Shown piece after piece: positions 1 to 9,076 of a stretch of 64,000 bases of DNA (position 1 is its first letter; every line of letters begins with the position of its first letter). Made by a program: the position numbers and the translations under genes. Source of the DNA: Sphingomonas edaphi (GTDB lineage: Bacteria > Pseudomonadota > Alphaproteobacteria > Sphingomonadales > Sphingomonadaceae); assembly GCF_003583725.1 (NCBI RefSeq), contig NZ_QXTF01000002.1, forward strand, positions 62,001-126,000, written 5' to 3'. The notes beneath the pieces are model-generated. The model worked only from the letters and a program-made list of their open reading frames with translations, did not search any database and was not told the origin of the DNA.

Positions 1-660
1 GTGTGGATGGTCCGCGGACTAGGCACTGCAATCATGCACGGGACCACTGCGGCGATCATGGCCGCGGTCGCGCATGAACTGGGCGAGCGATCAGCGCGAA
101 GGGCGGGCGCGGCGTTCCGGCTGAACCCGCTGTGGTTCGTCCCAGGCTATCTGACCGCCAGCCTGATCCATCTGGCATTCAATTACTTTCCCGATCGGCC
201 GATGCTGGTGATGATGGTGACGTTGGTATTGGCTCCGTTCTGCCTTTTGGCGCTGCTTCGTTTTGGAGAGAGCGAGGCGCAGAACTGGTTGGCGGAGGAA
301 TGCACCATTCATGAGATGATGCTGGCGGCGTGGAAGAGTGGCAGATTTCCCGACGACACAAGCGGCCGACGCATCGCGGCACTGGCGCGGCGGGTCAGTG
401 GGCAGGAGGCGGAGCGGATCCGCGCCTATTGCATGCTGAAGACGGAGCTGGTGCTGGCCGCGGAGCGCGAACTGCAGGACGGCGACCGGCACATCGCGCC
501 GGAACAGCGGCAACGGTTCCGCGACCAGTTCGCTCAACTGGAGGCGATGCGGCAATCCATGAGCCGCACCGGTTTCGCCGCGCTTCGCCCGCTGCTTCCC
601 TTCAGTCGTAATGACGAATGGGAGTTGTCTGAACTTCGGGAACTGATCGGCCGCGATTGA
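1..660 (+). CDS. PrsW-like intramembrane protease, C-terminal part (partial)
   Basis: The reading frame is open from the first base, so the protein probably begins upstream of the window. The visible 219 residues start with a hydrophobic segment carrying HGTTAAIM, followed by an amphipathic stretch and a second membrane segment with IHLAFNY. A His-x3-Thr element and a His-x3-Asn element spaced like this resemble the last transmembrane motifs of PrsW-family (CAAX-like) membrane proteases, which cut regulatory membrane proteins. The C-terminal 120 residues are soluble and charged (helical, Glu/Arg-rich). The upstream glutamate motifs needed for a firm call lie outside the window. It ends 47 nt before pccB on the same strand. 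Moderately confident in the family, not in the substrate. Confidence 0.55.
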   Translation: MWMVRGLGTAIMHGTTAAIMAAVAHELGERSARRAGAAFRLNPLWFVPGYLTASLIHLAFNYFPDRPMLVMMVTLVLAPFCLLALLRFGESEAQNWLAEECTIHEMMLAAWKSGRFPDDTSGRRIAALARRVSGQEAERIRAYCMLKTELVLAAERELQDGDRHIAPEQRQRFRDQFAQLEAMRQSMSRTGFAALRPLLPFSRNDEWELSELRELIGRD

Positions 661-706
661 CCAAATGGCCTCGCGCGTCGAAAGAGCGGCCAACAAGAGG
701 ATTTCC

Positions 707-2239
707 ATGGCCACGACGATCGAACAGCTGGAACAACGGCGCGCCGCGGCGCGCATGGGCGGAGGTCAGAAACGCATTGACGCGCAACACGCCAAGGGGC
801 GGCTGACCGCGCGCGAGCGATTGACCGTGCTGCTCGATCCCGACTCGTTCGAAGAAGTCGACATGTACGTCGAGCATAACTGCGTCGACTTCGGGATGGA
901 GAGCCAGAAGTTCCCGGGCGATGGCGTGGTCACGGGCAGCGGCACGATCAACGGCCGTCTGGTCTATGTCTTTGCGCAGGATTTTACCGTGTTTGGCGGA
1001 TCGCTGTCCGAGCGGCACGCCCAGAAGATTTGCAAGATCATGGACGCGGCGATGAAGGTCGGAGCGCCGGTGATCGGTCTGAACGACAGTGGCGGTGCGC
1101 GCATCCAGGAAGGCGTGGCATCGCTCGGCGGCTACGCCGAGGTATTCCAGCGCAATGTGCTGGCATCAGGTGTCGTCCCGCAGCTCAGCCTGATTATGGG
1201 GCCGTGCGCTGGAGGCGCGGTCTATTCCCCAGCGATGACCGACTTTATCTTCATGGTGAAGGACTCCAGCTACATGTTCGTCACGGGTCCCGACGTGGTT
1301 AAGACCGTGACCAATGAAGTCGTGACCCAGGAGGAACTGGGCGGCGCGGTCACCCACACGACCAAGTCAGGTGTTGCCGACGTGGCGTTCGAAAATGACA
1401 TCGACGCGCTGTTGGCGGCGCGCGAATTCTTCGACTTTCTGCCGCTGTCGAACCGGCATGACGTTCCCGAGCGGCCGACCGAGGACGCTTGGGATCGGAT
1501 CGAGGAGAGCCTCGACACGCTCATACCGCCGAGCGCGAACCAGCCCTATGACATGCATGAGCTGATCCGGAAGGTCGCGGACGAGGGCGATTTCTTCGAG
1601 CTTCAGCCAAACCATGCCGGCAACATCATCATCGGTTTTGCGCGGATCGAGGGGCGCACGGTGGGTATCGTTGCCAACCAGCCGATGGTGCTGGCCGGCT
1701 GCCTCGACATCAACTCCTCGAAGAAGGGCGCGCGCTTTGTCCGCTTCTGCGACGCGTTTGAGATTCCGATCATTACTTTCGTCGACGTGCCGGGCTTCCT
1801 GCCGGGCGTGGGGCAGGAACATCACGGCATCATCAAGCATGGCGCAAAGCTGCTGTTCGCCTATGCCGAAGCGACGGTTCCGAAGATCACGGTCATAACC
1901 CGAAAGGCTTATGGCGGGGCTTACGACGTCATGGCGTCGAAGCACCTGCGTGGGGATTTGAACTATGCCTGGCCGACTGCCGAGATCGCCGTGATGGGCG
2001 CGAAGGGCGCGGTCGAGATTATCTTCCGCCAGGACATCGGCGATCCCGACAAGATCGCGGAGAGGACGCGCGAATATGAAGAGCGCTTCGCCAACCCCTT
2101 CGTCGCGGCGAGCAAGGGCTTCATCGACGAGGTGATCTATCCCCACTCGACCCGCAAGCGCATCGCGCTGGGGCTGCGCAAGCTACGCGACAAGCAGCTC
2201 GAGAACCCGTGGAAGAAGCACGACAATATTCCGCTGTGA
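707..2239 (+). CDS. pccB: Propionyl-CoA carboxylase beta chain (carboxyltransferase)
   Basis: Carboxyltransferase subunit that moves CO2 from carboxybiotin to propionyl-CoA to give methylmalonyl-CoA. The 510-residue length is normal for PccB. The N-terminal half contains the acyl-CoA site loop [11 protein letters not shown] and the C-terminal half the carboxybiotin site loop [11 protein letters not shown] chose the ATG at 707, which has AAGAGG six bases upstream and gives the usual [10 protein letters not shown] start; an in-frame ATG at 665 would add 14 residues without a ribosome-binding site. It is the first gene of a run with the epimerase, mutase and alpha chain, which supports propionyl-CoA over acetyl-CoA as substrate. 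Acyl-CoA chain-length range cannot be read from sequence. Confidence 0.93.
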   Translation: MATTIEQLEQRRAAARMGGGQKRIDAQHAKGRLTARERLTVLLDPDSFEEVDMYVEHNCVDFGMESQKFPGDGVVTGSGTINGRLVYVFAQDFTVFGGSLSERHAQKICKIMDAAMKVGAPVIGLNDSGGARIQEGVASLGGYAEVFQRNVLASGVVPQLSLIMGPCAGGAVYSPAMTDFIFMVKDSSYMFVTGPDVVKTVTNEVVTQEELGGAVTHTTKSGVADVAFENDIDALLAAREFFDFLPLSNRHDVPERPTEDAWDRIEESLDTLIPPSANQPYDMHELIRKVADEGDFFELQPNHAGNIIIGFARIEGRTVGIVANQPMVLAGCLDINSSKKGARFVRFCDAFEIPIITFVDVPGFLPGVGQEHHGIIKHGAKLLFAYAEATVPKITVITRKAYGGAYDVMASKHLRGDLNYAWPTAEIAVMGAKGAVEIIFRQDIGDPDKIAERTREYEERFANPFVAASKGFIDEVIYPHSTRKRIALGLRKLRDKQLENPWKKHDNIPL

Positions 2240-2246
2240 GGCATGC

Positions 2247-2666
2247 ATGAAACTGGGACGATTGAACCACGTCGGGGTGGCTACCCCTTCAATCGATAGG
2301 TCGGTCGCATTGTACCGGGACAAGATGGGCGCAACGACCGTCCATGATCCGTTCGACTTGCCTGCACAGGGCGTGCGCGTCTGCTTCGTCGATGCGCCGA
2401 ACATGCAGGTGGAGTTGATAGAGCCGCTGGGAGAAGGCTCGCCGATTTTAAAGTTCCTCGAGCGCAATCCCGAGGGTGGGCAGCATCACCTTTGCTTCGA
2501 AGTCGACGACATCGACGAGGCGCGGGCGTTCTACGACTCGAAGGGCGTGCGTATCCTCGGACCCACGCGCATCGGGGCGCATGGGACGCCGATTTTCTTC
2601 CTCCACCCGAAGGACATGGGCGGGGTACTAACCGAGATCATGGAAAGCCCCAGGCAGGCACACTGA
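2247..2666 (+). CDS. mce: Methylmalonyl-CoA epimerase
   Basis: VOC-fold metalloenzyme interconverting (S)- and (R)-methylmalonyl-CoA between the carboxylase and the mutase. The protein has 139 residues, typical for the family. The two beta-alpha-beta-beta-beta repeats are visible: LNHVGVATPS near the N-terminus supplies the first metal histidine, QHHLCFEV near residue 80 the second, and VLTEIME near the C-terminus the glutamates. It follows pccB by only 7 nt and its stop overlaps the next start (TGATG), so it is co-translated in the same operon. The pathway context makes the assignment secure. Confidence 0.93.
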   Translation: MKLGRLNHVGVATPSIDRSVALYRDKMGATTVHDPFDLPAQGVRVCFVDAPNMQVELIEPLGEGSPILKFLERNPEGGQHHLCFEVDDIDEARAFYDSKGVRILGPTRIGAHGTPIFFLHPKDMGGVLTEIMESPRQAH

Positions 2667-3127
2667 TGCCCAAACACAGCGCCATTGTCAGTTGGTCAAA
2701 CGCCAATCCCGAGTCGTTCCGGCACGGCCACTACAGCCGCGCGCACGAGTGGCGGTTCGACGGTGGGGCGGTTGTGCCGGGATCGGCAAGTCCTGACGTG
2801 GTTCGTGCGCCGTGGAGTGACGCAGCAGCGGTCGACCCGGAGGAGGCGTTCTTGGCGTCCATCTCCAGCTGCCACATGCTTTGGTTCCTCGATCTCGCGC
2901 GGCAGGCGGGATACGCGGTGACGAGCTACGATGACGAAGCTTCCGCAGCCTTGGTCCGCGGCGCCGACGGCAAAGTGCGGATCGAAGAGGTAGTACTTCA
3001 GCCAGAGGTGCGCTTCGCGCGCCCGCAGCCAGATGCGGCGACGATCGACGCGCTCCACCGCCACGCGCACGAAAAATGCTTCATCGCCAATTCGGTCAGC
3101 GCGAAGATCCGCGTGAACGCGCGATGA
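2666..3127 (+). CDS. OsmC family protein
   Basis: A 153-residue OsmC/Ohr-superfamily protein, a fold whose characterised members reduce organic hydroperoxides with a pair of cysteines. The first conserved cysteine is in SSCHMLWFL around residue 72 and the second in HEKCFIAN around residue 138, the expected spacing. The start is the ATG overlapping the epimerase stop (TGATG), and the stop overlaps the next ATG. Its place inside the methylmalonyl-CoA operon is reminiscent of OsmC genes often found by acyl-CoA metabolism, but no specific link can be proven; it may protect the B12 enzyme or CoA thiols from peroxides (inference). Substrate unknown. Confidence 0.82.
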   Translation: MPKHSAIVSWSNANPESFRHGHYSRAHEWRFDGGAVVPGSASPDVVRAPWSDAAAVDPEEAFLASISSCHMLWFLDLARQAGYAVTSYDDEASAALVRGADGKVRIEEVVLQPEVRFARPQPDAATIDALHRHAHEKCFIANSVSAKIRVNAR

Positions 3128-3363
3128 AAGGGGAGGACATATTCCTCGGGGTGCTTCTGGTAGCGCTCGCCGTGCTGCTCGTGGTTCGCATCGTCCGATC
3201 GCTGCGAACCGACGTGATTCCGCTTTATCGCACGCGGGTATCGCGCGCCGAGATCGGGAGCGCGAAGTTCCGAACGATAGTCGCGCTGAACGGACTAGTC
3301 GCGCTGGGGCTTTTCGTGCTCGCCGCCGATCTGTTCCTTGGGCTTGGCATCCGCTCGCGCTGA
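3124..3363 (+). CDS. Small two-helix membrane protein, unknown function
   Basis: A 79-residue protein with two hydrophobic segments, roughly residues 5-25 and 52-75, separated by a basic loop (VRSLRTDVIPLYRTRVSR). The ATG overlaps the OsmC stop codon (ATGA) and lies in the same operon, which is the main support for it being real. Predicted topology is both termini on the same side. I do not recognise the family and propose no function. Start codons further upstream in the same frame would overlap OsmC deeply and are unlikely. Confidence 0.65.
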   Translation: MKGEDIFLGVLLVALAVLLVVRIVRSLRTDVIPLYRTRVSRAEIGSAKFRTIVALNGLVALGLFVLAADLFLGLGIRSR

Positions 3364-3401
3364 TTGGCAGGCGGGCGCGACGGCGCTAGGGCGGTGCCGA
3401 C

Positions 3402-5537
3402 ATGAACGATGATACCCGCAAAGACCTATGGAAATCCCTCGCCGACAAGGAATCGAAGGGAAAGGACCTAAGCCGCGAGACGCCTGAGGGCATTACTCTC
3501 AAGACCGTTTACGGCCCTGAGGACGCCGCACATATCGACAGCGGTTATCCTGGCGTCGCTCCTTACACGCGTGGGCCCTATGCGACGATGTATTCGGGCC
3601 GTCCGTGGACGATCCGCCAATACGCCGGATTTTCTACTGCCGAGGAGTCCAACGCCTTTTATCGCCGCAATCTTGCCGCCGGGCAAAAGGGGCTAAGCGT
3701 CGCCTTCGACCTCGCTACGCACCGCGGCTACGACAGCGATCATGCGCGCGTAACCGGAGACGTTGGCAAGGCTGGCGTCGCAATCGACAGCGTCGAGGAC
3801 ATGAAGCTGCTGTTCGATGGCATCCCATTGGATGAGATGAGCGTCAGCATGACGATGAACGGCGCAGTGCTGCCGGTGATGGCCTTCTACATCGTCGCGG
3901 GCGAGGAGCAGGGCGTCGACCGCAAGCTGCTCAGTGGGACTATCCAGAACGACATTCTAAAAGAGTTCGCGGTCCGCAACACCTATATCTACCCGCCCGA
4001 CCCCTCGATGCGGATCGTCAGCGACATCATCGCCTACACGTCCGTCGAGATGCCGAAGTTCAATAGCATTTCGATCAGCGGTTATCACATGCACGAGGCC
4101 GGGGCGACGGCGGTGCAGGAACTCGCCTACACGCTCGCGGACGGTGTGGCCTATGTCCGGGCGGCGGTTGACGCGGGGCTCGACATTGACGCCTTTGCGC
4201 CGCGCCTGTCGTTTTTTTTCGGCATCGGCATGAACCTCTTCATGGAGGTAGCGAAGCTTCGCGCAGCCCGGACGCTGTGGGCACAAATCATGACCGACCT
4301 CGGCGCCAAGACCGAGAAGTCGAAGCTGCTGCGCACGCACTGCCAGACCAGCGGCGTATCGCTGACCGAGCAGGACCCCTACAACAATATTATCCGCACC
4401 ACGGTCGAAGCGCTCGCCGCGGTACTCGGCGGTACCCAGTCGCTGCACACCAACAGCTTTGACGAAGCGATTGCGCTGCCGACCGATTTCTCGGCGCGCA
4501 TTGCCCGCAACACCCAGTTGATCCTTGCCGAGGAAAGCGGCGTGACAGCCGTCGCCGACCCGCTCGGCGGAAGCTGGTATGTCGAGGCGCTGACCCGAGA
4601 GCTGGAAGAAAAAGCGCAGGCGCTGATCGACGAGGTCGAGGCGCATGGCGGAATGACGAGGGCGGTCGCCGAAGGCCTACCCAAGACCCGCATCGAGGAG
4701 GCCGCTGCAGCGCGTGCCGCAAAGGTCGATACGGGCGAAACGGTGATTGTAGGCGTCAACCGCTACCGGCTCGAAAATGAGCCGGAGATCGACATCCTCG
4801 AGGTCGACAATGCCCGGGTTCGGGCGGGGCAGATTGCGCGACTGGAAAAGATGCGGAGCAACCGGGACGAGACAAAAGCCCGCTCAGCGCTGGATGCCCT
4901 CGAGGCCGGTGCGCGCAGCAACGGCAACCTGCTCGGACTTGCGGTCGAGTGCGCGCGGGCGCGCTGCTCGCTGGGCGAAATCTCCTCGGCGCTGGAGAAT
5001 GTTTTCGGCCGTTACGCGACCAGCCCGCACCCGGTCAGCGGCATTTATGGCCAGCGCAAGGACGCGCGCTGGGCGGCTGCCGTCGAGGACACTAGGGCCG
5101 TCGCGGGCCGCATTGGCCGCAAGCCCCGAATCCTCGTCGCAAAAATGGGTCAGGACGGCCACGACCGCGGCGCGAACCTCGTGTCTTCTGCGTTCGGTGA
5201 CCTGGGCTTCGAGGTGATTGCCGGCCCGCTGTTCCAAACACCGCGCGAGGCGGCGGAACTGGCAGTCCAAAAGGACGTGGACGTAGTCGGCGCAAGCTCG
5301 CTTGCCGCCGGTCACAAGACACTAATCCCCGAACTGATCGTCGCCCTGAAGGAAATGGGCCGCGCTGACATCAAGGTTGTCGCAGGCGGCGTCATCCCGC
5401 CGCAGGATTACGCGATGCTGCGCGAGGCCGGTGTGCAGGCGATCTTTGGGCCGGGCACCAATCTGGCCGACGCGGCCGATGAAGTCCTGCGCCTGCTCGG
5501 CCACAACAAGCCCCCGGTGGACGAGGTAGCGGAATGA
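3402..5537 (+). CDS. scpA: Methylmalonyl-CoA mutase, single-chain
   Basis: Adenosylcobalamin enzyme converting (R)-methylmalonyl-CoA to succinyl-CoA, which enters the TCA cycle. The 711-residue chain is the full-length homodimeric type. The N-terminal two thirds is the substrate TIM barrel, with [14 protein letters not shown] near residue 50 and the [12 protein letters not shown] segment around residue 225. The C-terminal B12 domain begins near residue 575 with [13 protein letters not shown], whose Asp-x-His-x2-Gly supplies the lower cobalt ligand, followed by [10 protein letters not shown] and [11 protein letters not shown]. No meaB-type GTPase chaperone is visible nearby. It sits between the small membrane gene and pccA on the same strand, with about 195 nt to pccA. 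Confidence 0.96.
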   Translation: MNDDTRKDLWKSLADKESKGKDLSRETPEGITLKTVYGPEDAAHIDSGYPGVAPYTRGPYATMYSGRPWTIRQYAGFSTAEESNAFYRRNLAAGQKGLSVAFDLATHRGYDSDHARVTGDVGKAGVAIDSVEDMKLLFDGIPLDEMSVSMTMNGAVLPVMAFYIVAGEEQGVDRKLLSGTIQNDILKEFAVRNTYIYPPDPSMRIVSDIIAYTSVEMPKFNSISISGYHMHEAGATAVQELAYTLADGVAYVRAAVDAGLDIDAFAPRLSFFFGIGMNLFMEVAKLRAARTLWAQIMTDLGAKTEKSKLLRTHCQTSGVSLTEQDPYNNIIRTTVEALAAVLGGTQSLHTNSFDEAIALPTDFSARIARNTQLILAEESGVTAVADPLGGSWYVEALTRELEEKAQALIDEVEAHGGMTRAVAEGLPKTRIEEAAAARAAKVDTGETVIVGVNRYRLENEPEIDILEVDNARVRAGQIARLEKMRSNRDETKARSALDALEAGARSNGNLLGLAVECARARCSLGEISSALENVFGRYATSPHPVSGIYGQRKDARWAAAVEDTRAVAGRIGRKPRILVAKMGQDGHDRGANLVSSAFGDLGFEVIAGPLFQTPREAAELAVQKDVDVVGASSLAAGHKTLIPELIVALKEMGRADIKVVAGGVIPPQDYAMLREAGVQAIFGPGTNLADAADEVLRLLGHNKPPVDEVAE

Positions 5538-5732
5538 AGAGGGGGAGCTTTCTGAATGGGCTGTTCGCAGTCCCAGTTATCTGCATTTCCGCGTCGCCTG
5601 TAGCCGCCGGGCCGAATTCTCGAGTTTCGGGCAAGCGACGAAGTTTGAGCATGCGCCGGAAACACTGACGGCGTCCGAAGTCAGGCATCGCTCTGCCAAG
5701 TCGAATTTATGTAGTCGAGGGAGTGCCCCCCA

Positions 5733-7769
5733 GTGTTCAAGAAAATTCTGATCGCCAACCGTGGCGAGATCGCATGCCGGGTCATCCAGACGGCGCGCAA
5801 AATGGGCATCAAGACGGTCGCGGTCTATTCGGATGCCGACGCCCGCGCGCCCTTCGTGAAGATGGCCGATGAGAGCGTTCGCCTCGGCCCCGCGCCGGCG
5901 TCGGAAAGCTACCTCAAGGCCGAATTGATCATCGACGCGTGCAAGGCGACGGGCGCGGAGGCGGTGCATCCGGGCTATGGTTTCCTGTCGGAACGCACCA
6001 GTTTTGCCGAGGCGCTGGCGGCCGAGGGCATCGCTTTTATTGGCCCGCCGGTAAACGCCATCGCAGCGATGGGCGACAAGATAGAATCGAAGAAACTGGC
6101 GTTGAACGCGGGGGTCAACGTCGTCCCCGGCTTCGTCGGTGAGATCGATGATATCGATCATGCTGTGAAGATCGCGTCCGAAATCGGTTATCCTGTGATG
6201 ATGAAAGCCAGCGCGGGCGGTGGCGGTAAGGGTATGCGTCTGGCCTATAGCGAGCAGGACGTCCGGGAGGGCTTCGAAGCGACGAAGCGCGAAGGTCTTT
6301 CGAGCTTCGGTGACGATCGTGTGTTCATCGAGAAATTCATCGAGGACCCACGCCACATCGAGATTCAAATCCTTGGCGACCAGCACGGCAACATACTTTA
6401 TTTGAACGAGCGCGAATGCTCGATTCAGCGCCGCCACCAGAAGGTGGTCGAGGAAGCGCCATCACCCTTCGTCACGCCCGAGATGCGCAAGGCGATGGGC
6501 GAACAGTGCGTGGCCCTCGCCCGTGCCGTGGGATATTATTCGGCCGGGACGGTGGAGTTGATTGTCAGCGGCAAAGATCCGACCGGCAAGAGCTTCTACT
6601 TCCTCGAGATGAACACTCGCCTCCAGGTGGAGCATCCGGTGACGGAGGCAATAACCGGCATCGACCTGGTCGAGCAGATGATCCGCGTCGCGGCAGGCGA
6701 AAAGCTGTCGTTTGGTCAGGCTGATATCGGCATCGACGGCTGGTCGATCGAGAACCGCGTCTATGCTGAGGACCCTTATCGCGGTTTCCTGCCGTCGACA
6801 GGCCGGCTAATTCGCTATCAACCGCCGGTCGAAGGCTGGAGCAGCGACGGCGAAGCCAACGGTCGCCGTGGCGTCGCGGGGGTGCGTGTCGACGACGGCG
6901 TCTTCGAAGGCGGCGAAGTCAGCATGTTCTACGATCCGATGATCGCCAAGCTGGTGACCTGGGGGAAAACGCGCGATGAGGCGGCTGATTTGCAGATCGC
7001 GGCGCTCGACGCATTCCAGCTTGACGGTGTCGGCGACAATATCGACTTCCTGTCCGCGCTGATGCAGCACCCGCGATTCCGCGCGGGCGAACTCACCACA
7101 GGCTTCATCGCCGAGGAATATCCCGAAGGCTTTCCGGGCGCTCCGGCGGACGAGGAGCTGGTCAAGGACTTGGCCGCTATTTCGGCACTGGTCGCGGCAA
7201 CCTACGAGACGCGCGCGGCAATGATCGATGGACAGCTGGGCGGGCCGGTATTCCCTGACGGCGACTATGTCGTCCGCGTCTCGGGCGATGAATTTGCCGT
7301 TGCGGTCGAGCCCTATGATGGCGGCTTGCTGGTCAGCATCGACGGCGAAGAGGAAATCGACCTCATCGCCGACTACGTGCCGGGGCAAAAGCTGCTGGTC
7401 GCTAACCTCGACGAGCGCAGGCGCACTGTGCAGATTGCTAGGAAGGGCCGTGGCTGGCTGCTTACGACGCGCGGCGCTCGGCACGAAGTGACCGTCCTCA
7501 GTCCGCACGTTGCCGACCTCACCCGCCACATGATCGAGAAGGTCGCGCCAGACATGTCGCGCTTCCTGCTGGCACCGATGCCGGGCCTGCTCACCAAGTT
7601 AGAGGTAACGCCGGGCGATAAAGTTGAGGCCGGACAGCCCATGGCGGTGGTCGAGGCGATGAAGATGGAAAACATCCTTCGCGCGACCAAGGCTGCCACC
7701 GTCAAGGCCACGCCGGTTGCTGCGGGCGAAAGCCTGACGGTCGACCAGGTGATCGTGGAATTCGAATAA
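5733..7769 (+). CDS. pccA: Propionyl-CoA carboxylase alpha chain (biotin carboxylase + biotin carrier)
   Basis: ATP-dependent biotin carboxylase that loads CO2 on its own biotin for PccB. The 678 residues contain the biotin-carboxylase N-domain (FKKILIANRGEIACRV), the glycine-rich ATP-grasp loop (KASAGGGGKGMR, about residue 160), the biotin-carboxylase core ending near 450, the central linking domain characteristic of propionyl-type enzymes, and a C-terminal carrier domain with VEAMKMEN; the biotinylated lysine is K644. The start is GTG, preceded by GAGGGAG about nine bases upstream. The gene is separated from the mutase by a gap that holds no convincing gene, so it may have its own promoter. 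Confidence 0.94.
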   Translation: MFKKILIANRGEIACRVIQTARKMGIKTVAVYSDADARAPFVKMADESVRLGPAPASESYLKAELIIDACKATGAEAVHPGYGFLSERTSFAEALAAEGIAFIGPPVNAIAAMGDKIESKKLALNAGVNVVPGFVGEIDDIDHAVKIASEIGYPVMMKASAGGGGKGMRLAYSEQDVREGFEATKREGLSSFGDDRVFIEKFIEDPRHIEIQILGDQHGNILYLNERECSIQRRHQKVVEEAPSPFVTPEMRKAMGEQCVALARAVGYYSAGTVELIVSGKDPTGKSFYFLEMNTRLQVEHPVTEAITGIDLVEQMIRVAAGEKLSFGQADIGIDGWSIENRVYAEDPYRGFLPSTGRLIRYQPPVEGWSSDGEANGRRGVAGVRVDDGVFEGGEVSMFYDPMIAKLVTWGKTRDEAADLQIAALDAFQLDGVGDNIDFLSALMQHPRFRAGELTTGFIAEEYPEGFPGAPADEELVKDLAAISALVAATYETRAAMIDGQLGGPVFPDGDYVVRVSGDEFAVAVEPYDGGLLVSIDGEEEIDLIADYVPGQKLLVANLDERRRTVQIARKGRGWLLTTRGARHEVTVLSPHVADLTRHMIEKVAPDMSRFLLAPMPGLLTKLEVTPGDKVEAGQPMAVVEAMKMENILRATKAATVKATPVAAGESLTVDQVIVEFE

Positions 7770-7828
7770 GTCGGTGGCTTGCCGATAGGAACGGGGAAGC
7801 GCAAAAAGCCACTCAAAGGGGCTGGCGA

Positions 7829-9076
7829 TTGGGCAATCTGTTCCTCAGCTATGCGCGTGATGACCGGCCTGTGGCCGACCGGCTCGGCGTTGCGCTGGAG
7901 GCCGCCGGACACCGTGTCTGGTGGGACCGGCAACTGTCGGGCGGTTCACAATTTTCGACGGCGATCGAGCAGGAATTGGATCGGGCAGACCATGTGCTGG
8001 TGCTATGGTCTCGCGATGCGGTGCAGTCGCCGTGGGTGCGTGATGAGGCGGCATACGCCCGGGATGCCGGAAAGCTGATCCCGCTGACGTTGGACGGTGG
8101 ACCGTCGCCACTGGGCTTTCGTCAATTTCATACAGTCGACGCAAGCAACTGGGTAAACGGTAGCAATCCCGGGCTGCCGGATGGACTGGAGCAGGCGCTC
8201 GGTACAGCGCCGGCAGCAGATGCCAGCGAGCGGCCAAAACAGCGCGTTCAATTCTGTCGGACTAGTGACGGAGTTACGCTGGCATACAGCAAGGTCGGTA
8301 GCGGAACGCCGCTGCTGAAGTCTGCCAACTGGCTTAATCATCTTGAATATGAGTGGGGCAACCCGCTGTGGCGGCACTGGATCGACGAGTTTTCGGAGTG
8401 TCATACCTTGGTCCGGTACGACGAGCGGTGTAACGGCATGTCGGACTGGGATGCGCCGACCCTGTCGTTCAGCCTGCTCGTTGAAGATTTGTTGACTGTC
8501 GCGGACGCGGCCGGTCTGCAGCAATTCGACTTGCTGGCAATCTCCCAAGGCTGCCCCGTCGCCGTTGCCTTCGCGGTGCGTTATCCCGAACGGGTCCGCA
8601 GGCTGGTCATGATCAATGGCTTTGCGGCGGGCTGGGCTCATAGCCGCGACCCTGAGCAACGCGCGCAATGGGATGCTTTGGCCACGCTGGCGCGTACCGG
8701 ATGGGGCAAGGACAATGCCGTCTTCCGTCAGACCTTCACCAATCTGTTCTTCCCGGAAGCGACGGCGCAGCAATCGGCATGGTGGAACGAGCTGCAGAAG
8801 CTATCTGCCTCTCCGAAAAACGCCGAGCGGTTGATGCGGCTGTTCGGGGAGATCGATGTCGGCGACCTGTTACCCCAGGTGCGTGCGCCGACGCTGGTCC
8901 TGCACTGCCAGAACGATCAGCTGGTACCGCTCGAGGCCGGCCGCCTAATGGCTTCCCGCATTCCCGACGCGCAGTTCGTTGCACTCGACAGCCACAACCA
9001 CCTAGTGCTGCAGAACGAACCGGCTTGGCTGCGCCTGGTCGCGGAAGTGACCGCCTTCCTGTGTGATCAGCCCTAG
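7829..9076 (+). CDS. TIR domain / alpha-beta hydrolase fusion protein
   Basis: A 415-residue cytosolic fusion. Residues 1-115 form a TIR domain: LFLSYARDD at the start, GHRVWWDRQ in the middle, and SPWVRDEAAYA, whose E73 lines up with the catalytic glutamate of NAD-cleaving TIR domains (WVHKE in SARM1). A linker to about 140 leads to an alpha/beta hydrolase with VRYDERCNGMSDWD, nucleophile elbow AISQGCP (S239), acid D363 in CQNDQLVP and H391 in SHNHLVL, so the triad looks complete. This hydrolase type is often joined to signalling domains such as class III cyclases. Start is TTG with AAGGGG seven bases upstream. It follows pccA by 59 nt, with its 3' end overlapping the opposing ligase gene by 4 nt. 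The biological role is unknown. Confidence 0.88.
   Translation: MGNLFLSYARDDRPVADRLGVALEAAGHRVWWDRQLSGGSQFSTAIEQELDRADHVLVLWSRDAVQSPWVRDEAAYARDAGKLIPLTLDGGPSPLGFRQFHTVDASNWVNGSNPGLPDGLEQALGTAPAADASERPKQRVQFCRTSDGVTLAYSKVGSGTPLLKSANWLNHLEYEWGNPLWRHWIDEFSECHTLVRYDERCNGMSDWDAPTLSFSLLVEDLLTVADAAGLQQFDLLAISQGCPVAVAFAVRYPERVRRLVMINGFAAGWAHSRDPEQRAQWDALATLARTGWGKDNAVFRQTFTNLFFPEATAQQSAWWNELQKLSASPKNAERLMRLFGEIDVGDLLPQVRAPTLVLHCQNDQLVPLEAGRLMASRIPDAQFVALDSHNHLVLQNEPAWLRLVAEVTAFLCDQP

Noticed and set aside
5534-5668. 44-codon frame after the mutase, beginning ATGA-overlapped with its stop, with a signal-like N-terminus.
   Set aside because: Codon use is unlike neighbours (AGG GGG AGC), there is no ribosome-binding site apart from the overlap and no recognisable product; it may be chance.
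5577-6437. 286-codon minus-strand frame across the mutase-pccA gap and the pccA start.
   Set aside because: Most of it is antisense to the biotin-carboxylase domain and it covers the pccA ribosome-binding site.
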